The notes: a model not told the origin generated them from the letters alone. DNA of 14,080 bases from Acetobacteraceae bacterium (GCA_027306955.1 DAHUXX010000185.1:1-14080), one strand, 5' to 3'. Positions 6,212-13,803 are shown, numbered from the stretch's first letter. Translations and numbers: made by a program.

Positions 6212-6916
6212 TTGAGCGGAGCCGGGGCGCCCACCGCGATCGGGCCGGGAGCCTACGCAACCTGGCGCGGGACGGCGCTGGGCGCGGCGACGGAGGCGAT
6301 CGAGCAGCGCCTGGTGCTCGAACTGCTGGGGCGGGTCGAGGGCAGGCGGTTTCTCGACGCCGGGTGCGGGGACGGGGCGCTGGCCTGCGCCGTGGCGGCA
6401 CGCGGCGCGGTTGCGACGGGGCTCGATCCCGATCCCGCGATGGTGGAAGCGGCGCGTGCGCGGGCCGGGCGGGAGCGTGTCGCGGTGGAGTTCGTCCGCG
6501 GGCGGATCGAGCGGCTACCGTTTGCCGATGCCAGCTTCGACGTGGTGGCGGCGGTGACCGTGCTGTGCTTCGTGCAGGACGCTGCCGGGGCGATGCGCGA
6601 GATGGCGCGCGTGCTGCGACCGGGCGGACGCCTGGTGCTGGGCGAGCTGGGTCGGTGGAGCCTCTGGGCGGCACGGCGCCGCGTGCGGGGCTGGCTGGGC
6701 TCCGCGACGTGGCGCAAGGCGCGATTTCGTTCCGCCAGTGAATTGAGGGCGCTGGCCGAGGCGGCGGGGCTGCGGGTGACGGCGGTGCGTGGCGCGGTGT
6801 TCTATCCACCGGCGGGATGGTGCGCGCGGGCAATGGCGGCGTGGGATCCGTGGCTGGGCCGGAGGACGACGGTGGGCGCCGCGTTCGTGGCTCTCGTTGC
6901 CAGCAAAAGCGCGTGA
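6212..6916 (+). CDS. Class I SAM-dependent methyltransferase
   Basis: This 234-residue soluble enzyme has the Methyltransf_11 type Rossmann fold. Motif I is FLDAGCGDGALA (47-58), the acidic residue binding the SAM ribose is Asp72 in TGLDPD, motif II/III is GRIERLPFADASFDVV (97-112), and post-motif VLRPGGRLVLGEL is at 134-146. The N-terminal helix YATWRGTALGAATEAIEQRL is a feature of an uncharacterised subgroup. The substrate is unknown. The start is assigned to a TTG at 6212 with GAGG at 6201-6204. It is 10 bp after the SHOCT gene stop, and the open frame further upstream lies inside that gene. The gene ends 13 bp before the convergent LivF gene, with no terminator hairpin visible between them. 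Confidence 0.85.
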   Translation: MSGAGAPTAIGPGAYATWRGTALGAATEAIEQRLVLELLGRVEGRRFLDAGCGDGALACAVAARGAVATGLDPDPAMVEAARARAGRERVAVEFVRGRIERLPFADASFDVVAAVTVLCFVQDAAGAMREMARVLRPGGRLVLGELGRWSLWAARRRVRGWLGSATWRKARFRSASELRALAEAAGLRVTAVRGAVFYPPAGWCARAMAAWDPWLGRRTTVGAAFVALVASKSA

Positions 6917-6929
6917 CGGAGGCGGACGG

Positions 6930-7634
6930 TCAGATTCCGAGATGCGCCTTCATCAGCGCGGGGTCGGACCGCAGGGCTTCGGGCGTGCCTTCCCAGACGA
7001 TGTGGCCGTTGTTGAGGATGTAGACGCGGTCGGCGAAGGAGAGCGCGGCCGTGACGTTCTGTTCCACGACCAGAATGGTGCGGCCCTGCTCGGCAAGCTC
7101 GCGGCTGACGCGCACGAGGTCGCGCACGATGAGGGGGGCGAGGCCCTCGAAGGGCTCGTCGAGCAGGATGACGCGCGCGTCGCGGATCAGCGCGCGGGCG
7201 ATGGCGAGCATCTGCTGCTCGCCGCCGGAGAGCTGGCGGCCGCCGCTGCGGCGGCGTTCGCGCAGGCGCGGGAAGAACTCGTAGATGCGGTCGAGCGTCC
7301 AGGCGCTGGGTGCCGTGAGGGCGGCGAGGCGGAGGTTTTCCTCGACCGTGAGCTGGCCGAAGATGGCACGCTCCTCCGGCACGAGTTGCAGGCCACGGCG
7401 CGCGATTTCGAAAGGCGGGCGGCCCGCGATTGGTTCGCCATCGAGACGGATGCTGCCCGAGCGGGGTGCAAGCACGCCCATGATGGTGCGCAGCGTGGTG
7501 GTCTTGCCCGCGCCGTTGCGGCCGAGGAGTGCCACCACCTCGTTGCGCCCGACATGGAGCGAGACGTCGAACAGGATGTGGCTGTCGCCGTAGAAGCTGT
7601 TGATGCGCTCGATTTCCAGGAGGGACGCGGTCAT
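6930..7634 (-). CDS. livF: Branched-chain amino acid-type ABC transporter ATPase, LivF family
   Basis: This 234-residue cytoplasmic nucleotide-binding subunit energises uptake with the LivG-type domain. Walker A is GRNGAGKT (38-45), the Q-loop region is LQLVPEERAIF (82-92, typical of LivF), the ABC signature is LSGGEQQ (135-141) and Walker B is VILLDEPFEGL (155-165). The switch region VVEQNV (189-194) carries Gln/Asn instead of His, as is usual in LivF. The length is that of the family. The ATG at 7634 overlaps the stop codon of the upstream fused LivM-LivG gene by 4 bp (ATGA), implying translational coupling. It is the last gene of the four-gene importer operon. The substrate could be an amino acid, amide, urea or aromatic acid; the symbol denotes family, not proven leucine transport. 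Confidence 0.93.
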   Translation of the reverse strand: MTASLLEIERINSFYGDSHILFDVSLHVGRNEVVALLGRNGAGKTTTLRTIMGVLAPRSGSIRLDGEPIAGRPPFEIARRGLQLVPEERAIFGQLTVEENLRLAALTAPSAWTLDRIYEFFPRLRERRRSGGRQLSGGEQQMLAIARALIRDARVILLDEPFEGLAPLIVRDLVRVSRELAEQGRTILVVEQNVTAALSFADRVYILNNGHIVWEGTPEALRSDPALMKAHLGI

Positions 7635-9472
7635 GCGTGGACCCCCTCCCCCTGCATTCCTTCTTCGTGCATGCCGCCGAGATAGGCGTCCTGCACGGCC
7701 TGGTTGCGCTGGATTTCCTCGGGCGTGCCCTCCGCCAGGAGGCGGCCCTCGTAGAGAACGGTGATGCGCTCGGCGAGCTCGAAGATCGCGTCCATGTCGT
7801 GCTCGACGATGACGAGCGTGCGGGTGCGCGCGATCTCGCGCACCAGCGCGCGCGTCGCGACGCGCTCGGCGGGGCTCATGCCGGCAAGCGGCTCGTCGAG
7901 CAGCAGCACGTTGGGGCCGGTGGCGAGCGCGATGCCGATCTCGAGCCGGCGCTTCTCGCCGTAGGGCAGGACGTGCGCGGGAACCTGGGCGCGGTGGGTG
8001 AGGCCGACCGTTTCGATTGCGGCACGGACCTGAAGCTCGACCTCCGGCAGCGAGTTCGCGCGGCGCCAGAGATCGGTGCGGAAGGTGCCGCGGGCGCGCG
8101 CGAGGGCGGCGATGCGCACATTTTCCTCGGCCGTCATGTCGAGGAAGAGCTGGTTCAGCTGGTTGGACTTGCCGACGCCGAGCTGGGCGGTGCGCGTGGG
8201 ACCAAGGCCGGTGATGCGGCTGCCGAACAACTCCACCTGACCCGCGGTGGGCGGAATTTCGTCCTTCAGCATCTTGAACAGCGTGGACTTGCCGGCGCCG
8301 TTGGGGCCGATGACGGCGTGGATCGAGCCGCGGCGGACGTCGAAGGAAACGCCCTCCACCGCGTGCAGGCCGCCGTAGAATTTCGAGAGGCTGATGGCGC
8401 GCAGGGCGGGCACGTCGGGGCCGGTGACGGCGAACGGGGCGTGCAGGGCAAGCGCCGGGGCCTTCACGGGCATGACCGCGGCCTCGCCGCCCTCCTCCGG
8501 CACGCCTTCCCCTGCCGCGTGGGCGCGGCGGCGGGAGACGAGGAAGGCAACCTCGCCCGCGATGCCGCGCTTCAGCACCACGACGAGGGCGATGAAGATG
8601 AGGCCGAGGACGAGCTTCCAGAGCGCGCCGAGATGCGGGATGAGCTGGAGGTTGTCGCGCAGCCAGAGCCAGATGGTGGCGCCGACCAGCGGCCCGATGA
8701 GCGTGCCGACGCCGCCGATGACGGTCTGCACGACGAGCTGGCCCGAGGTGTCGAGCATGAAGGCGTCGGGCGGCATGTAGCTTTGCAGCACGCCGAGGAG
8801 GCCGCCGGCCAGGCCCGCGTAGAGTGCCGCGATGACGAAGACCGCGAGCTTGTAGGCGGGGACGGACTGGCCGGTCATGCCGGCGCGCGCGGTGTTCTGC
8901 TTGATGGCGCGCAGCACCGTGCCGAAGGGCGAGTGCAGGATGCGCCGCGCGAGGACGAAGCCGGCGAGGAAGATGATCGCCAGCGCCCAGTAGAGCGGCT
9001 CGCCGGCGGTGAGCTTGTGGCCGGCGAGGCTGGGCACCGGCACGCCGGGCAGGCCGTTCTCGCCGCCGGTGAGGCCCGCGAGCGGGGAGTTTTCCAGGAA
9101 GAACGCCATCTGGCCGAACGCCAGGGTGATCATGGTGAAGTAGATGCCGATGCGCCGCACCGCGAGCCAGCCGACGAGCAGGCCGAACACGCCGGCGGCG
9201 ACGGTGCCGATGGCGAGTGCGAGCCAGACGCTGCCGACGATGTGCGCGGTGAGCAGGTAGGCGGAGACGAAGCCGCCGGTGCCGTAGAACGCCGCCTGGC
9301 CGAAGGAGAGCAGGCCGGTCGCGCCGAACAGCAGGTCGAAGCCGAGGCCGATGATGCCCCAGTCCAGGATGCGCTGCAGCAGGTCGAAGGAGAAGCCGAG
9401 ATGGGGCAGCACGAAGGGAGCGGCGATGAGCACCAGCGCCATCGCCAGCTCCGGCCCGAGGCGTCGCGTCAT
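7631..9472 (-). CDS. Fused LivM permease-LivG ATPase, branched-chain amino acid-type ABC transporter
   Basis: This 613-residue protein joins two subunits that are often separate. Residues 1-~315 are a LivM-type permease with about eight or more membrane helices and the hallmarks LLFGATGLLSFGQAAFYGTG (47-66), ITLAFGQM (115-122) and QTVIGGVGTLIGPLVGA (249-265). A linker (~316-353, rich in A, E and G) leads to a LivG-type ATPase at 354-600. That domain has Walker A GPNGAGKS (389-396), signature LPYGEKRRLEI (502-512, a common LivG variant of LSGGQ), Walker B NVLLLDEPLAGMSP (521-534) and switch His558 in VEHD. The tail MHEEGMQGEGVHA lies beyond the usual LivG end. LivM-LivG fusions are known in some importers of this class. 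The ATG at 9472 follows the LivH stop by 25 bp and has only a weak ribosome site. Its stop overlaps livF. Confidence 0.92.
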   Translation of the reverse strand: MTRRLGPELAMALVLIAAPFVLPHLGFSFDLLQRILDWGIIGLGFDLLFGATGLLSFGQAAFYGTGGFVSAYLLTAHIVGSVWLALAIGTVAAGVFGLLVGWLAVRRIGIYFTMITLAFGQMAFFLENSPLAGLTGGENGLPGVPVPSLAGHKLTAGEPLYWALAIIFLAGFVLARRILHSPFGTVLRAIKQNTARAGMTGQSVPAYKLAVFVIAALYAGLAGGLLGVLQSYMPPDAFMLDTSGQLVVQTVIGGVGTLIGPLVGATIWLWLRDNLQLIPHLGALWKLVLGLIFIALVVVLKRGIAGEVAFLVSRRRAHAAGEGVPEEGGEAAVMPVKAPALALHAPFAVTGPDVPALRAISLSKFYGGLHAVEGVSFDVRRGSIHAVIGPNGAGKSTLFKMLKDEIPPTAGQVELFGSRITGLGPTRTAQLGVGKSNQLNQLFLDMTAEENVRIAALARARGTFRTDLWRRANSLPEVELQVRAAIETVGLTHRAQVPAHVLPYGEKRRLEIGIALATGPNVLLLDEPLAGMSPAERVATRALVREIARTRTLVIVEHDMDAIFELAERITVLYEGRLLAEGTPEEIQRNQAVQDAYLGGMHEEGMQGEGVHA

Positions 9473-9497
9473 GGGACGCGCCTGTGGAAGCGGAGCA

Positions 9498-10349
9498 TCA
9501 GACGCGGCCCTCGGAGCCGAACAGGCCCTGTGGGCGCAGCACCAGCAGCAGCGCCATGACGGCGTAGAGCATCACGTCCGAATAGGCGGCGTTGAAGGCG
9601 GAGGTGAGCGCGATGATCTCGCCCGCGACGATGCCGCCCACGACCGCGCCGGGGAACGAGCCGAGGCCGCCGATGACGATGACGACGAAGGCCTGGACGA
9701 GGAAATTGGAGCCCATGTCCGGCTCCACCGAGATGATCGGCGCGTAGAGCATGCCGGAGACGCCGGCGGTGACGACGCCGATCACGAAGACGGCGAGGAA
9801 GGCGCGGCGGACATTGATGCCGAGGATGCCGACCATGCGCGCGTCCTCGATGCCGGCGCGGACCACGAGGCCGATCGAGGTGCGGTAGAGCACCAGGTAG
9901 AGGGCGATGAGCAGCGCGGCGATGATGCCGATGAGCTGCAGCCGGTAGGTGGGGTAGAAGAGGAAGCCGAGGTGGACGATGCCCTGGCCCCAGGAGGGCG
10001 TGGGCACGGTGAGCGCGTTGCCGCCGAAGATGGCGCGCGCGATTTCCGTGAAGACGATGCCGGCGCCGAAGGTGACGAGGATCTGGTCCTCGTGCGGGCG
10101 GGCGTAGAACAGGCGCACCAGCCCGCGTTCCAGCGCCACGCCGACGACGACCGCGAGCACGTAGGAGCCCGTGGCCGTCGCGACGACGTACATCGCGTAG
10201 GCGCCCAGCATGAACAGGGCGCCGTGCGCGAAGTTGAGCACGCCCAGCGTGCCGAGGATGATGGTCAACCCGCTGCTGACCAGGGCGAGCAACGTGCCGA
10301 GAGCCAGGCCGTTGAACGCCTGCGACAGCAGGAGCGGCGCGCTGGGCAT
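9498..10349 (-). CDS. livH: Branched-chain amino acid-type ABC transporter permease, LivH family
   Basis: This 283-residue inner-membrane permease forms the translocation channel with the LivM domain. Hallmarks are GLALGTLLALVSSGLTIILG (14-33) and TLGVLNFAHGALFMLGAY (34-51), a cytoplasmic EAA-like region (ARMVGILGINVRRAF) and the late VIVIGGLGSFPGAVVGGIVA. About eight hydrophobic segments are visible. The stretch between TGSY (60-63) and the ALERGL motif (72-77) is about seven residues shorter than I would expect for the family, so its second helix may be short. This is an impression, not a measured alignment. It lies 18 bp after the binding-protein gene and 25 bp before the fused LivM-LivG gene, in one operon. 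Confidence 0.92.
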   Translation of the reverse strand: MPSAPLLLSQAFNGLALGTLLALVSSGLTIILGTLGVLNFAHGALFMLGAYAMYVVATATGSYVLAVVVGVALERGLVRLFYARPHEDQILVTFGAGIVFTEIARAIFGGNALTVPTPSWGQGIVHLGFLFYPTYRLQLIGIIAALLIALYLVLYRTSIGLVVRAGIEDARMVGILGINVRRAFLAVFVIGVVTAGVSGMLYAPIISVEPDMGSNFLVQAFVVIVIGGLGSFPGAVVGGIVAGEIIALTSAFNAAYSDVMLYAVMALLLVLRPQGLFGSEGRV

Positions 10350-10367
10350 GTCTTCAGGCGGACCCGG

Positions 10368-11711
10368 TCAGGTGTAGGAGCCGAGCTTGCAGCCGAGTGC
10401 CGCGGGCGGGTTGATGCAGTCCTCGCCGGGGACGAGGTCGACGATGTCGAAGTAGTCGTTCTTGTTCTTCATCGCCGACGGCGCCTTGGCGACCACCACC
10501 GGGACCGGGCGGACGAGCTGGTGGTCCTCCGCGCGGTACCAGACGCTGCCGAGGGCGCTGTCGAACGGCTTCGCCTTCGAGGCCTCCAGCGTCTTGATCA
10601 CGGTCGGCGGGTAGAAGGTGCCGGCGCGCTCGACCGCGAGCGCCCAGATATAGGTCTGCAGATAGCCGACATTGGCGCCCCACATCGGCGGGCGGCCGTT
10701 CTTGGCCTGGAAGGCGGTGACGAAGCTCTTGGCCAGCGGGAACTTGTCTTCCAGCGTCCACCAGAAATCCATGGTGCCGAAGACGCCCTGCATCACCTCG
10801 GCCCCGGTCTCCTGTGCCTGGAAGGAGGAGATGTTGGGCACGATCATCTTCATCTTCTTGAACAGGCCGAACTGCACCGCCTGCTTGGTGGAGTTCACGG
10901 CCGCGGCGGCGAACTCGATGTTGACGAAGATGTCGGCCCCCGAGTTGGCGATGTTGAGGAGCGCCGAGCTGTAGTCGGTGGCGGACAGCGGCACGACCTG
11001 CTTGGAGACTTCCGTCCAGCCGTAGGGCTTGGTGAATTCGGCGAAGGCCTGGTGGACGGAGTGGCCGTAATTGTAGTCCGGCACCAGGTAGGCGACCTTC
11101 TTGCCCTTTCCGTAGTGCTTGCCGACGACGGGAGCGAGGGCCTTGCAGGCCATGTAGGCCGGCGGCTGGCTGCGGAAGGCGTAGCGCTGGCAGTCGATCC
11201 CCGTCGTTTCGTTGGCGCCCGAGGCGCCGACCATGTTCAGCACCTTCTCGCGCTGCGCCAGCTCCTCGAGCGCCACGGCGGAGGCGGAGGAGACGCAGCC
11301 GGTGATCATGATGGCCTTGTCTTTCTGGATGAACTGGGTCTGCGCCTGCACGGAGACGTTCGGCTTCAGCTCGTCATCCGCGACGCCGTACTTGATCGTC
11401 TTGCCCAGCACGCCCTTGCCCTTGAGGCCCCAGGCCATGGCGTTGGCGTCGCCGGCGTTGATCTCGGCGATGGCCAGCTCGTAGCCCAGCACATGGTCCT
11501 TGCCGTCCGCGGAATACGCGCCGGTGAGCGGGCTGGTGATACCGACGAAGACGGAATCGCCGGAAGCGCCGGCGGGCCAGGTGCCGATGGGCGCGGGCGC
11601 CGCGGCGGCGGTACGCGCGACCGCGGGCAGGAGCGCGCCCCCGGCGGCCCCAAGGCCGATCTGCATCACGTGCCGCCGGCCGAGGCCGGACGGGGCTTTG
11701 CGATTCGTCAT
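10368..11711 (-). CDS. Periplasmic substrate-binding protein of branched-chain amino acid-type ABC importer (LivK/type I)
   Basis: This 447-residue precursor is the first gene of the importer operon. The N-terminus has a twin-arginine-like signal (GRRHVMQIGLGAAGGALLPA, 11-30, then VARTAAAA). That indicates export, possibly by Tat, to the periplasm, where the mature protein binds substrate and hands it to LivH/LivM. The type I periplasmic-binding fold shows in VFVGITSPLTGAYSADGKDH (54-73), LGYELAIAEINA (75-86), VGASGANETTG and VAYLVPDYNYGHSVHQAF. At about 400 mature residues it is longer than E. coli LivK and carries a distinct C-terminus with two Cys (GEDCINPPAALGCKLGSYT). The substrate cannot be read from sequence. 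The ATG at 11711 has AGGGAG about 7 bp upstream. A regulatory gap with repeats and an IS fossil lies upstream. Confidence 0.9.
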   Translation of the reverse strand: MTNRKAPSGLGRRHVMQIGLGAAGGALLPAVARTAAAAPAPIGTWPAGASGDSVFVGITSPLTGAYSADGKDHVLGYELAIAEINAGDANAMAWGLKGKGVLGKTIKYGVADDELKPNVSVQAQTQFIQKDKAIMITGCVSSASAVALEELAQREKVLNMVGASGANETTGIDCQRYAFRSQPPAYMACKALAPVVGKHYGKGKKVAYLVPDYNYGHSVHQAFAEFTKPYGWTEVSKQVVPLSATDYSSALLNIANSGADIFVNIEFAAAAVNSTKQAVQFGLFKKMKMIVPNISSFQAQETGAEVMQGVFGTMDFWWTLEDKFPLAKSFVTAFQAKNGRPPMWGANVGYLQTYIWALAVERAGTFYPPTVIKTLEASKAKPFDSALGSVWYRAEDHQLVRPVPVVVAKAPSAMKNKNDYFDIVDLVPGEDCINPPAALGCKLGSYT

Positions 11712-11762
11712 GAGTCGTCTCCCTCCCCTCGCCTCTCGAGCATGGCGGCGTCCGGAGCGTGG

Positions 11763-11812
11763 GGTTGACCGGACGGCGCCCGGCCCTCGTTTTGGTTGAC
11801 CCGGAACGAGGG
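11763..11812. promoter_or_regulatory. Repeat cluster upstream of the importer operon (candidate operator)
   Basis: Two near-identical direct repeats, GGTTGACCGGA (11763-11773) and GGTTGACCCGGA (11794-11805), sit about 31 bp apart (roughly three helical turns), 52-94 bp upstream of the binding-protein start codon. The inverted repeat CCCTCGTT (11784-11791) / AACGAGGG (11805-11812), with a 13-bp spacer, overlaps the second copy. The position suits a regulator site or a leader hairpin in the leftward mRNA. No matching regulator gene is adjacent, and no -35/-10 boxes are convincing. Confidence 0.35.
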
Positions 11813-11932
11813 TCCAGCGGTCATCTGACGGCTTCGCCTGCCGATAGCAAGAGTTTCGAAAAATGGAATGTCCGTGATGGGAGGCCGAAGCGGTGCCGAA
11901 GATGATGTGCTGAACATCAGTTTTTCGGCGGC

Positions 11933-12040
11933 CGTCTTCTGGTTGATGCCATAGCGACGGTCCAGGACCCTCAGGCTCTCTTGACTATGCTGTATCGGTC
12001 GACAGACCGCCTCTGTCGTCGCTGACCTGCCACTGAGTTG
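11933..12040 (-). pseudogene. Remnant of IS481-type transposase (N-terminal helix-turn-helix part)
   Basis: Read leftward, this frame encodes TTEAVCRPIQHSQESL followed by RVLDRRYGINQKT. That matches the N-terminal DNA-binding region of IS481-family transposases, whose usual form is TTEAVRRAIQHSQESLRALA and RRYGIN(P)KTVAKW. Only about 30 recognisable residues remain. The catalytic DDE domain is missing, a TGA (12041-12043) sits in frame just upstream, and the expected ATG (at 12044-12046) is out of frame. After QKT the similarity stops (AAEKL instead of VAKW), although the frame stays open to 11708. A complete element would be about 1 kb, so this is a truncated fossil. The adjoining 12044-12060 may contain the old element end, but no terminal repeat pair can be shown. 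No gene is visible in the rest of 11712-12135. Confidence 0.6.
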
Positions 12041-12135
12041 TCATCCAGTGGCGATTAGAGCCTCGGCGGGTTGTATGCCTTGTGGCGCGGTGGGAGCAAC
12101 GGACACTCATCCAAGCTGCGGGCCGGCCCGGCTGC

Positions 12136-12528
12136 TCAGCGCCTCGCCAGGACGTCGATTTCCACCAGCGCGCCGCGGGCGAGGCCGGTGACGCCGATGC
12201 AGGTGCGCGCGGGGAGTTTTCCCGCCTCGAAATAGGCGCGGTAGGCGGCGTTCATGGCGGCGTAGTCGCGCTCGAAATGGGTGAGGTAGGCGCGCGCCTG
12301 GACGACGTGGGCGAAGCCGAGGCCGAGGCCGGCGAGGACCAGGCCGAGATTGTCCATCACGCGGCGTGTCTGCGCCTCGATGCCCTCGGGCAGCGGGGCG
12401 GCGTCGTCTTCGGGGTCCGTCGGCATCTGGCCGGTGAGCAGGATCCAGCCGCCGGTCTCGACCGCGTGGCTGAAGGGAGCGACGGGCGCGGGGGCGCCCG
12501 CGACCATGTGGAAGATGCGGTCGTTCAT
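12136..12528 (-). CDS. RidA/YjgF-family protein (reactive enamine/imine deaminase-like)
   Basis: This 130-residue protein covers one full RidA/YjgF/L-PSP domain. It has APFSHAVETGGWILLTGQ (17-34), VMDNLGLVLAGLGLGFAHVV (57-76) and PARTCIGVTGLARGALVEID (106-125). Arg108 corresponds to the arginine that binds the carboxylate of the imine substrate in true RidA enzymes. RidA hydrolyses 2-aminoacrylate-type intermediates released by PLP enzymes; other subfamilies act in amine or aromatic catabolism, and the subfamily here is not resolved. The ATG at 12528 has only a weak purine stretch upstream. It lies 28 bp after the ArfB-like gene on the same strand and is probably the last gene of that operon. 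The gene-poor gap with the IS remnant follows. Confidence 0.88.
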   Translation of the reverse strand: MNDRIFHMVAGAPAPVAPFSHAVETGGWILLTGQMPTDPEDDAAPLPEGIEAQTRRVMDNLGLVLAGLGLGFAHVVQARAYLTHFERDYAAMNAAYRAYFEAGKLPARTCIGVTGLARGALVEIDVLARR

Positions 12529-12556
12529 CGTTTTGCTTTCGTTATGGTTCGTTGCG

Positions 12557-12988
12557 TTACTGGTCTTGCGGCGGCTTGCGCGTGGCCTTGCGGGTCGCGG
12601 TGTGGCGCTTGGCCTCCAGGCGGCGGGCGCGCTCGGCGCGGGGGATCGCGGTCTTGTGGCGCTTGCGCGGGGGCGTGGCGGCCCTGGCGATGAGGGCGAG
12701 GAGCTGGGCGATGGCGTCCTCGCGGTTGCGGGCCTGGCTGCGGGTGGCGTGGGCGGTGATGACGATCTCGCCCTCCGCGGTGAGGCGCGAGCCGGCAAGC
12801 GTGGCGAGGCGCGTGCGCACGGGTTCCGGCAGCGAGGGGGAGTTGCGCGCGTCGAAGCGCAGCTGCGCGGCGGTGGCGACCTTGTTGACGTTCTGCCCGC
12901 CGGGGCCGGGGGCGCGGATGTAGGTGAGGCGCAGCTCTTCCGTGTCCAGCACGATGCCGGGGGCGGCCTTGCGGTAGCGTTCCGGCAT
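12557..12988 (-). CDS. arfB: ArfB (YaeJ)-like alternative ribosome-rescue factor / peptidyl-tRNA hydrolase
   Basis: This 143-residue protein has the release-factor catalytic domain alone, without codon-recognition domains. The sequence IRAPGPGGQNVNKVATAAQL (24-43) carries the catalytic GGQ (30-32) in its PGPGGQNVNK context. Residues ~50-100 complete the fold (GEIVITAHATRSQARNREDA). From ~105 a basic, alanine/lysine/arginine-rich tail (PPRKRHKTAIPRAERARRLE onward) matches the ArfB tail that enters the empty mRNA channel of stalled ribosomes. This architecture and length fit ArfB, which frees ribosomes from non-stop complexes; confidence in function is high by family. The ATG at 12988 begins 13 bp after the SDR stop codon, with GAGGG somewhat far upstream. 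A rescue factor between an SDR and a RidA gene has no obvious metabolic logic and may reflect simple operon packing. Confidence 0.92.
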   Translation of the reverse strand: MPERYRKAAPGIVLDTEELRLTYIRAPGPGGQNVNKVATAAQLRFDARNSPSLPEPVRTRLATLAGSRLTAEGEIVITAHATRSQARNREDAIAQLLALIARAATPPRKRHKTAIPRAERARRLEAKRHTATRKATRKPPQDQ

Positions 12989-13001
12989 CGGGCGTCCGCC
13001 C

Positions 13002-13796
13002 TCACATGTCGGCGGGCGGGCCGGCGGTGATGCCGCCGTCGATGACGATCGTCTGGCCGGTGAGGAAGCTGGCGGCGGGGGAGGCGAGGAAGACGGCGGC
13101 ACCGGCGATCTCGTCCGGTTCGCCGATGCGCTTGAGGGGCGTTTCGCGCTCGCGCCGGGCGAGGGTGATGGGGTCCTGCCAGAGGGCGCGGGCGAAGTCC
13201 GTGCGGATCAGGCCCGGGGCGATGGCGTTGGCGCGGATGCCGCTCGGGCCCCATTCCACGGCGATGTTGCGCACCAGCTGCAGGTCCGCCGCCTTGGAGA
13301 TGGCGTACGCGCCGAGATTGGGCGAGCCGCGCAGGCCGGCGATGGAGGAGACGAGGATGACGCAACCGCCGCCGCGCTGCGCCATGCCGGGCAGGACCAT
13401 GTTGGCGAGCCAGACATTGCTGCGGACGTTGCTGGCCATGATGCGGTCGAAGGCGTCGTCGCCGATCGTGGCGGAGGGGCCGAAATGCGGGTTCACCGCG
13501 GCGTTGCAGACCAGGATGTCGATGCCGCCCCAGGCGGCGATGGTGCGCTCGACGAGGGCGGCGAGGTCGTCCTTGCGGCCGATATGGCAGGCCTGGGCGC
13601 GGGCCCGCCCGCCGCCTGCCGTGATGTCCGCGACGACCGCCTCGCAGGCGTCGAGCTTGCGGCTGGAGACGGTGACGAGGGCGCCGTGCTGGGCGAGGCG
13701 CATGGCGATGGCGCGGCCGATGCCGCGCGAGGCGCCGGTGACGACGGCGACCTTGCCCGAGAGGTCGAAGAGGGTGAGGTCGAGGAGGTTGGTCAT
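13002..13796 (-). CDS. Short-chain dehydrogenase/reductase (SDR), glucose/3-oxoacyl reductase-like
   Basis: This 264-residue classical SDR has the NAD(P) motif TGASRGIG (20-27) with SSRK after strand 2, suggesting NADP use. CNAA (97-100) takes the place of the common NNAG. The catalytic residues are Ser151 (LVSSIAG), Tyr164 and Lys168 (YAISK), and the IAPGLIRTD segment (192-200) is followed by PLKRIGEPDEIAGAAVFLAS and the typical end SFLTGQTIVIDGG. These last motifs are characteristic of FabG/glucose dehydrogenase-like SDRs. The exact substrate is unknown, and the primary fatty-acid FabG would usually sit in a fab cluster. The ATG at 13796 follows GAGGAAACC. The upstream transporter gene ends 7 bp before it, so they form one operon with arfB and ridA. 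Confidence 0.9.
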   Translation of the reverse strand: MTNLLDLTLFDLSGKVAVVTGASRGIGRAIAMRLAQHGALVTVSSRKLDACEAVVADITAGGGRARAQACHIGRKDDLAALVERTIAAWGGIDILVCNAAVNPHFGPSATIGDDAFDRIMASNVRSNVWLANMVLPGMAQRGGGCVILVSSIAGLRGSPNLGAYAISKAADLQLVRNIAVEWGPSGIRANAIAPGLIRTDFARALWQDPITLARRERETPLKRIGEPDEIAGAAVFLASPAASFLTGQTIVIDGGITAGPPADM

Positions 13797-13803
13797 GGTT
13801 TCC

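Noticed and set aside
7637..9559. 640-codon open frame on +, opposite the fused LivM-LivG gene
   Set aside because: Same antisense artefact; the - strand product has every ABC motif and the + product has none.
9351..11768. 805-codon open frame on +, opposite the LivH and binding-protein genes
   Set aside because: Low-complexity composition rich in E, G, A, D, R and H with no domain pattern; it is the antisense shadow of GC-biased real genes with complete family motifs.
11708..11917. 69-codon open frame on - starting MFSTSSSAPLRPP
   Set aside because: Continuation of the decayed transposase frame with no recognised domain; lies in the leader of the binding-protein gene and overlaps its start.
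11903..11924. Hairpin TGATGT/ACATCA followed by a short T-run on +
   Set aside because: Weak A/T-rich 6-bp stem with no gene upstream on + to terminate; probably chance within the IS remnant junction.
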